Shown: in pieces, positions 53,211 to 62,700 of the stretch | How the letters are laid out: each line of letters opens with the position of its first letter | Numbering within the stretch: position 1 is the first letter of the stretch | Source: JANNAT01 sp031384605 | Lineage (GTDB): Bacteria > Pseudomonadota > Alphaproteobacteria > Rhodobacterales > Rhodobacteraceae | Length of the DNA: 64,000 nucleotides | Reading direction: 5' to 3' | Assembly (NCBI GenBank): GCA_031384605.1 | Contig: JANNAT010000067.1 | Location: forward strand, 1 to 64,000 | Position numbers and translations under genes: made by a program | Notes under the pieces: generated by a model | What the model was told of the DNA's origin: nothing | Databases searched by the model: none | Seen by the model: only the letters and a program-made list of their open reading frames with translations

Positions 53211-53744
53211 ATGAGAAAATCGATTGCTTATATAAGAACTGGCCTAAAGATCCAAATAGTTTTTTTAATTTTAGCTTGGGGTTTGGTTATGATCAATACA
53301 ACTAATTTTGGCCTATCAGATGGTGTTAAAGCGAAAACTGTCAACCTTCTGATCCTAAGTCGCATTCCTGATGAAGCAATTCCGGTCTTTGAAGAAATTA
53401 TGTTGAAAAATGATTTTAACAATGTCTTATCCTCATTCGAATCTGAAATTGAAAAAGCGAATATTGGTTTAATCATTGTGTTTGATTGGCGTGACTTGCT
53501 AGCAATGAAGAATGTCGAAGGTGGAGAGGTTTTATTTGATTTGACAAAAAGTATCGATGAAAAACAAAATGTTATTCGTCCACGTATGCAGCTTTCTGAT
53601 GATCGAAAATTACCCATCGTTGTTTATAACATTGGTGAAAGTAGTAGAGCAAAATATGAATGTCTTTCAAAAGATTTTTTTCTAAGGTTAAATGGAGATC
53701 GTCAGGGCAACCACTTAAATTGGGATACCTGTCAAGCAATTTAA
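53211..53744 (+). CDS. Small membrane-anchored protein upstream of giant RTX gene
   Basis: A 177-residue protein not recognised. The start ATG at 53211 has GGAG six bases before it; the longer in-frame start at 53175 lacks a site. Residues about 9-28 (RTGLKIQIVFLILAWGLVMI) form one TM segment or uncleaved signal; the rest is soluble, charged and AT-rich in code. It has ILSRIPDEAIPVFEEIMLKN and RMQLSDDRKLPIVVYNIG but no known motif. The giant RTX gene starts 27 bases after its stop, so the two are in one transcript. By position it could be a partner, chaperone or immunity protein for the RTX protein (compare the FrpD-FrpC pair), but that is inference. Confidence 0.6.
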   Translation: MRKSIAYIRTGLKIQIVFLILAWGLVMINTTNFGLSDGVKAKTVNLLILSRIPDEAIPVFEEIMLKNDFNNVLSSFESEIEKANIGLIIVFDWRDLLAMKNVEGGEVLFDLTKSIDEKQNVIRPRMQLSDDRKLPIVVYNIGESSRAKYECLSKDFFLRLNGDRQGNHLNWDTCQAI

Positions 53745-53771
53745 TTCTTCAATTACCGTAAAGGAATAATT

Positions 53772-56700
53772 ATGTCTGGCCCAGATGATATCAATACTAA
53801 ATTTGAGATAGGACCAAATCTTGAAAAGAAGTTTTCTTTTAACGGTGGTGAGGTAGGCTACAGCTGGTCTGATCGAGGGGTTGGGGTAGGCTTAAAAGGT
53901 GAGCTTGGTGGAAAATTCTATGGCGTGTTAAAAATCGAAGGCAAGATTGCAGATCACCTTAACGTTGAATTTGGCGGAGGGAAGAAAAGCGGTTATGTTC
54001 AAGCAGGCGTGAACTTAAAGGTGAATCTAGGTGAAGATGAAATAAAAGTTAATCTCACTGGAGTTGCAAAAGCAGATGTATTCGCCAGTAAGCATGCCAA
54101 GTTAAATGTGGAGGCAAAAGTTGGGTTGAGTTACGAGTCGAGCAAACCGCGGTCGGATGGCAGTTACGAAACAGTTGAAAGAGGGGGTCTTTATGCAACG
54201 GGAAAGGTAAAAATTGACAATGTTTTTGATGTTAACGCTGATTTGACAGTTTTGGAAGTACAAAGAACGATTGAACATGATTGGAAAGGTAATGTTTTAA
54301 CAACTGATATCTCTATCGATTCTTCCATTAAAGACATTTTAATTGCTGCACATGATTACGGCGATTCATATTTCCCGACTATTGCTGAGCGCCATCCCGG
54401 GCTTTCTGCAGGTTTTGTTGATCTTGCCGGAAACGGAAGTGACTCGACCGAGGGAAGAATGGTGCAAGCTTTGGAGCGTGGGGATCATGCAGAGGCTGCT
54501 CGCGAAGCAGGAAAGCTGGCTGGTGGCTACAATGATAACATTCTTAGGAAAGTCGCTGGCTTAGAAGGCACAAATGGTCGGCTAACAGAGAAGAAAATTG
54601 TCGATCATGATAATGGAACCTACACAAAAGTAGTAAATACACCCTCTGGACCAAAGACTGTCGTCAAAGAAGAAGGCCGCCGCCCCATCCTCCTCGACCT
54701 CGATGGCGATGGGATTGAGATCACCGAACTCTCCAAATCCACTCAGTTCATCGACGCGGGGGGCGTGGGGTTGAAGCACCGTACGGCATGGGCGGGCGCG
54801 GGGGATGGGGTGTTGTTTATCGATGCCGATAGTGACGGTACGATCAGCCAAAAGCGGGAATATGTGTTTACCGAATGGGACCCGACGGCGCAAAGCGATA
54901 TGCAGGCATTGCGGGCGCGTTTTGACAGCAATGGCGACGGGAAACTGACGGCGGCGGACACGGATTTTGCCAAGTTCAAGGTGATGGTGACCGGTGCGGA
55001 CGGCAGCAAAACGGTGCAGACTCTGGCCGCACTCGGGATTACCGAAATCAACCTGACCGAAGACGCCACACAGATCACACTGGCCGACGGATCGGCGGTG
55101 CAGGGGCAATCAACGTTCGTGATGAATGGGGTGACGCGGACGGTGGCCAGCACGCTTTTGATGGCCGAGGCGTTGGGGCACCGAGTGGTTGAGGCGATAT
55201 CGACCGCAGGCTCTGACAGGGTGGTGGTGAACACCGGCTACGGCGCGGATGGCAAAGTGGCTTTTGTGGTGAAATCGGTAACCAATGCGACGGGCACGTC
55301 GGTGGTCAACAGCTTTGATCTCGATGGTAATGGCGTGGTCGACCGGGTGCAAAGCATCACGACGGTGGCGGGAGCGGGTGGCAGCCGAACCGAGACGGTG
55401 GTGAACAAGCTGGGGGCCAGTTTGGCCACAGGTGTGCTGCTGGACCGGGTGGTGACGACGACGAGTGCGGATGGAAAATCGGTGGTGATCGACCGCGACA
55501 GCACAGGCGGCGGCTGGTTTGATCAACACGAAGTACGCTCAACGGCGGGGGACGGCAGCCGCACGGTGACAATCTCTGATCTTGCGCAAAGTGGGCTGGT
55601 GATCCGGTCGGTGACCGAAACCATGTCGGCCAATGGGCTGGTGCGGTCAACCGGAGTGGATGAAGACGGCAACGGCACGATTGATCTGACGACCACGCAT
55701 GCGATTACGGTGGCTGGAAATAACTCTCGGGTTGAGGTGACCAGCGAATTTAACGGCGACGGCAGTTTGCGGGCGCGGATGACCGAAACGATCAGTGCAG
55801 ATGGGCGTGTGAAGTCAGTGGTCAGCGATCTGGATGGTGACGGCGACACGGATTTGATTGAAGAGAAGACGGTTACAGTAAACGCGGCGGGGGCAGTTTC
55901 GACGGTCGAGGTTGTGAAGAACGCCGACGGGTTGGTTCGCAACACGGTTTGGGGTGAGACGTCATTTGATGCGCTGACGAAGTTTAAAAGCATCGATATG
56001 GACGGTGATGGGGATATTGATCTGCATCATCGGGAATATGCGACAATTGTTGCCAATTCTTATCGTGTTGACCGCGTGCAGTTCATAAATGGTGACAATT
56101 CTGTTCGCGACGATCACTATACATCTTTGGTTACTGATAACATTACCGGCCAAACCGTAAACGATCTTAACTTCGATGGCATTTTAGACGGCAACAGCAA
56201 TGAGCTAATGCAATATACAGGAGTCTCTGGCCCAAATGCTGATGTTATCAAGACACAATGGGTTCGCAATCAAGACGGTTCAATAAAAGCCAAAACTCAA
56301 ACTGTCAGCACATCTGATGGTACTCAGGTCACAACGACCGAAGATACCGACGGTGACGGCGATACTGACACCGCGATTAGCGATGTTCGAAACATCGCTG
56401 CCGGAACGCGAAATGTTTCTTTCACCAATCAAGATGGATCGTTAAGAACTACCGAGTTTACGACCACTTCAGCCGACGGTCTTACCACGACGCGTAATAC
56501 TGATATTGATGGCAACGGAACCTATGATCTGCGCAGCACGGACGCTAAAGTTGTGGCTGGCAATGGCAGCGTTACCCGAACAGTTACCGATCATGCTGGC
56601 AACGGCACCACTGTTACCGGAAAAACAACAACTTACCAAAGCGCAGATAGGCTGACGACAACGGTTACCAGTGACAAAAATGGCGATGGGTTCACTGACG

Positions 56701-59700
56701 CCCTTTTAACCATAACTCAAGCGGCAAATGGCTCAAAAACCACAGTTGAAACGAGTTACAATGCGAATGGAACCAAAAGCCAACAAGTGACCTTTACTAC
56801 AAGTGCGAATGGTCTGGTGAACTCGGGCGCGAGCGACAGGGACGGCGACGGTATTTACGATACCTATACTTCTGATATTGTTACTTTAAATGTGGATGGC
56901 AGCAGATCGCAAACAGTTGATGTAGATAATTCAGATGGTTCCAATCGGACACTAGATGTCACAAATGTCAGCGATGACAAGTTGTATACGCGCATTTGGT
57001 CGGACCGAAACGGCGACGGTCTTTATGACCGCTTTCAATCGTCCCTCAAGGTTCTGAACGCAAACGGTAGCGTCACGATTGCTGATCAAGTATTTACAGG
57101 TGGTTACGCGCTGCTAAGCCAAACCCAAACAATGACCAGTGATGACGGATTGGTCGTTACGGTCAATTCTGACGCTGATGGTGACGGCGATTACGACCTT
57201 AGCAAGGTGAGCACGACGGTTTTGCTAAACGACGGTGGAACCACCGTTACACAAGACTTGCGCAATATTGCAAACGTCCTTCGGGAGCGCAGTGTTACCA
57301 CAACATCCGATGATCAGAGGAACATTAGTGTTGCGCGGGATGTCAACGGCGATGGCCAAAATGACATTGTGATGACCCGGATCATTGCAGATAACGGCAC
57401 CTTTACGGCGACCGAAAGCAACCGCAACGGCACGGGCGCATTGCAGGCTCAGACTGTTAAAACCGTCAGTGGCAATGGGCTTTTGGCATCTAGCAAATCT
57501 GATGCCGATGGGAATGGCGTATTTGAACGGGTGATAGAGGACACAAGCGTTTTGAACGCGGATGGGTCTGTCACAAAAACCACTCTTGCAAAGGGTGCGG
57601 CAGGCAATGTTTTTGTGCGCTCGGTTGGCACCCAAAGCGATGATGGCCTTGTCACAACGCAATCTGACGATCTTGACGGCAACGGTACCTTTGACCGCAC
57701 AAGCCTCTCAACTATCGTTTTAGCAGCTGACGGCGTTCAAACCAAAACTGTTCAGATTAAAGCTGCAAATATTGCGGTCATCACAACTTCAACCCAAGTC
57801 ACAAGCGCAGACAAACGGACAGTTGTTGAAAGTGTTGATACCGATGGAAACGGATTTAGCGATCGGGTTTCGGTCACGTTCTTAGCCAATACTGGAGTTT
57901 TAACAACATCGACTGACTTTATGTCTGCCGGTGGTACAAAATTCGCGAATTTAGTGACTTCAGTCAGCGCTGATGGGCTAACGAAAACACGGTCTGTGGA
58001 CTATGATTTTGATGCCAGCGGCGACGGTCGCGCAGAACTTGTTACGACTGACACAACGATCCTTGGAGCAGACGGCAGCACGACCCGCAACTTAGTCGTT
58101 CGCAATGATCAATATGTTACTAAAGCAACAGCGCAGTTTATTGCCAGCGATGATGGATTGGTCAGAACAACGGTGCTTGATCTTGACGGTGACGGCGTTG
58201 CTGACTCCCGCACAGAAGACAGCACCGTTTACAAAACGGATGGCAGCATCATGCGGGCCTTGCACACCTTTGATGGCACAGCCACCGAAACGTCCGCGAT
58301 AGTTACAACGACCAGCGGCAATGGGCTTAACATCAGTATTGCCAAGGACATTTCGGGGAATGGTGTTTTTGATTCAACCAAGACCATTGAAGGATATGCC
58401 GACGGCTCTGTTGTTGAAACGACGAAGTTCTATGCCACGGGGCTTCGGCTTGATTATTCAAGAGTTGAAAGCACCAGCGCTGACGGGCGTAGTAAATCGA
58501 TCATCATAGATGATAACGGCGACGGCTATACTGACAAGAAAGTTGCTGTTCAGATTGACCTAAATCGCACAGTGGTAACAACATTTGAAGACATTGGGCT
58601 GAATGGTTTAACAACGGCGAAAGCTGCCACATCGGCTTCTTTGAATGGCATGAACGCTTCTCAGTTTTTCGATATCAATGCCGATGGAATTGTTGACATC
58701 ACTCATAATACTTCGATTTCTTTCGGGGCTGACGGTAGTAAAGGTACCGTCATGTCTGAGATGTTTGGACCAACCAAAGCCACTTATCAGCAAACCAGCA
58801 TCACGTCGGCAAATGGTTTGCTGATCACATCTTCGTTTGATATTGACGGGGACGGGATCATTGATGGCACCAGCACGGCTCAGACAATTCTGAACGCAGA
58901 TGGTAGCCAACGCCTAAGCAATGCCACCTATTACACCAACGGTGATCTGCGGACATTGTCAGAGCAGATGACGAGTGCTGATGGCAAGTTGATCGTTAGC
59001 CGCTTCGATTATGATGGAAACGGCGTTTGGGATAAAACTCAGCAAACAAACAATGCAGCCGACGGGTCGCGTTTTGTAACTGAAACCGGATTCAACCGGG
59101 GAGGTCTGCCGGGCCAAATCTTTGAAACGCGTTTGTCGTCGGACGGTTTGGAGACAAGCATTATTCGGTCTGGAAACAAGCAGACGATAACAAAGTCTGT
59201 ACTGGATAATGGATCGTATACTTGGAAGAATGGTGTCGCTGCTGGTGTAGGTTCTACCAGTATTGCAGTAGTACATAGTTTCGATTCTTCTGGAATTGAA
59301 ACTTGGTCGATGACGAAAAAGTGGGTGGTCATAATCATGGTTCGCCGTGGAGATACTGATTATCCGGAGGAGTCTCCTCAAGAGTCAGTTGTAACCGTTA
59401 GATTAGATGCCGAAACCAAAGCCAAGATTATCGCTAGTGCGCAGAATATTTTTGACACTATTCTAGATCGCGACATCGACTTTACTGAAGTCGAACAGTT
59501 AGTTGATAAAATCGTAGATTTACGACTCGATAAAGTTGCATTGACCAATGCCCTGCAAGGTGCCGAATTCAGCTCGCGCTACGGCAGCCTCACAAACGCA
59601 GAGTTTGTGCAACAAATATATCTAAATGGCTTGGGGCGTGCGCCAAGCTACGAAGAGTTAAGTAAGCATTTGTATGCTATTGGGACTGAAGCACTTCCGA

Positions 59701-62700
59701 CAAACCTTGCAGCTTTTGCCGCCCAAGCTGCAGAACGAACAAAAATTGCAATTGAAGTTGCCGAAAGCGTTGAGCACATGGTGGCTGGCAATGACCATAT
59801 AGCGACCAATAATTTCGATGTGATCATTAATCCTGCTATCTATGAACGAAGCCTTGATAAAGCACACGTGGCCTCAATCGTCAAAAATCTTGTGGACACG
59901 GTTTATGACCGCGATGCAACTGATCAAGAGATCGATGTTCTATCCGAAAAACTACTGCGTGACGTTTCAAACCCGGACGACATAATCGCATTACTGCGGG
60001 CAGTCAGTGGTGAGATTCAAGGGGTTGCGTCAAAAAGTACAGCTGTCTTGGCCGGAACCACCTTAGTTCGTACGGTATTTGAAAATGCCTTTGGCCATCG
60101 CCCAAGCGCAGAAGATCTTGCGCGGTGGCAAGATCATATTTCATCAGGTCGAATTACCGAAAATCAGTTCATTGCGTCGATAGCAGCAAGTGTTGAAAAG
60201 CTAAGTGTTGGCAATACCCATGAACCGTTTGCTCCACCTGTGGTCACGATTTTAAACGGGACAGCTATTGCCGACACGCTTACCGGGGCTGTCGGGCAAG
60301 ATTATATTAAAGGCGGTGACGGAAATGACAGTCTTGTCGGAGGAGATGGTGCGGATCGCCTAAATGGCGAGGCCGGACTTGATACTTTGGTCGGCGGAAA
60401 TGGCAATGATCTTTATGAGTGGTCGCGCAATCAAGGCAATGATCTGATTGTCGACCTTGGCGCAGATCGGATTGAGACTGATATATTGTTTTTAACGGAT
60501 GTGGCATCTACCGAAGTTTTGCTCTCAAGGGTCCTGAACACCAATGATCTTAAAGTTCAAATCGGAACAGCTGGAGCCTTCGTTACTCTAAGCAGGATGC
60601 TTGAAAATCTCGCTAAGGGCTATGGAATTGAGGAGCTTCGCTTCAGCAACGGGATAAAGTGGAACCTTGATAAGATTGTGTCAATGGTTAAAACAGTGGC
60701 AGGTGGAGTGATTGGGCAAGAAAACTATACCGAAAATCTTTTTGGCGGCAATGGAAATGATACCCTGAAAGGGTCTGCTGGCGATGACAGTCTAACTGGC
60801 AATAAAGGCACTGATTTACTGGCCGGTGGTGCTGGCCAAGATACCTATTTTTGGTCACGCGGCCACGGAGCCGACACCATCAGCGATGTAGCGCTTTCAA
60901 TAATAGATGTTGATCATTTGAAGCTAACGGATGTCGATAAATCGAAAGTCCTGCTTCTTCGAAATCAAGGCAATGATGATCTGATCGTTCGCATTTTGGA
61001 CGCAATTGGAACCGCGACTGAAGCGGACATTCTTGTTACAAATCGCTTTAAAGGCGTTTCAGTTTCTGGGTGGACCAGTGGACAAGGCGGAAATGCTTCA
61101 GCCTTAAACGGCGAAGGAATTGAGCTGATAACTTTTGCCGACGGCACTTCTTGGAACCTGAGTGATATTTTAAAGAACACGAAACTGACAGGAACAATTG
61201 TTGCAAATGCCCTTACGGGGACTGAAACAGATGATCACATCGTCGGGCTTGCTGGAAACGATACAATCACCGCCCTTGGTGGCAACGACACGTTAAATGG
61301 CGGGCAGGGCAATGACTCGCTTGTTGGCGGCTTGGGCGCTGATACCTATATTTGGCGACTAGACAGCAGCGTTGCGGGCAACGACGGCAACGACACAATC
61401 AATGATGCAGGAACGATCATTGCAGAGCCGGACGTTTTGATCCTTGAGAATGTCGCATCAAACCTAGTTAGTTTGTCACGGATCAATGGTACAGACGATC
61501 TCAAAATTGCGATCAAGGATTCTCTTGCTGATCTGTCGCCGGAGGTCATCACGGTCTTGAACCGTTTCAATACTACCAACAACGCGCAATACGGAATTGA
61601 CATCATTCGGTTTGCTGACGGCGTCGAATGGGACCTGAAGGACATTCAAACCAGAACTTGGGTTAACGGGACCGCTATAGCCGACACACTTACTGGCACG
61701 ACGATGATCGACAATATTGCTGGTGGCGATGGCGCAGACGTTATCTCGACTAGCTTGGGTGATGATCGCCTTGTCGGGGGCAAAGGGGCTGATACGCTTG
61801 ACGGTGCTGGCGGAAATGATCGCTTTGAATGGAAACAGGGCGATGGCAACGACTTGGTAAAAGACAGCTCCGTTTCGTTAACAGAAGTTGATACGCTGGC
61901 ACTTTTGGACGTTGCTTCGACAGCTGCGACTTTTAGCCAGTCTGGTACCAACTTGATCATTTCGATTGCGGGAGGAACGACTGAAACCATAACGGTCGAG
62001 AATCGGTTTAACGCGGCAGGGGAAGGCTATGGCATTGAATTTATTTCGTTTAATGACGGCATCGTCGTTGAAATACTTGCGCGGGCCGAGGGTATGCTTA
62101 TCTATTCAGGCCTAGAAACAGCGCAAACCAACTTGGGTTGGGCCTTAAGTGATAGCATCAATGGGTTAGGTGGCAACGACATCATTGATAGCAAAAATGG
62201 TGATGACACTCTTAATGGCGGTGACGGTAACGACACCTTAAAAGGCGGCAATGGCTCTGATTCCTATATCTGGGGCTTGGGTGATGACAGTGATCTGATC
62301 GATGATTTGGGAACCAGTCGAACTGAAATTGATCGTCTTGACCTGAATGGTGTTAACGCAGCAAATGTGACCTTCAATCGGATCGCCGGAAGTGTTGATC
62401 TGCAGATGTTGATAGATGGCGGAATCAACGGCATTTTAACAATTAAGAACCGCTTTGCTGCAGCTTCTGGAACCACATACTTTGGATATGGGATTGAAGA
62501 GATCATCTTTGACGATGGAACGCTTTTAACCCTAGATGAGATTTTTGACAGAACACAAGTCAACGGCTTGGCTGGCAATGACTCTCTTTCAGGGACGGAC
62601 CACCGAGACAAACTTTTCGGCAATGGCGGTGCAGACACGCTAAATGGCCTTAATGGACGTGACACTCTTATTGGCGGTAGCGGCAATGACTCACTGGCGG

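Noticed and set aside
55317..59040. CRISPR array or tandem DNA repeat
   Set aside because: The periodicity is at protein level in one continuous reading frame; units differ in DNA sequence and there are no short identical repeats with unique spacers.
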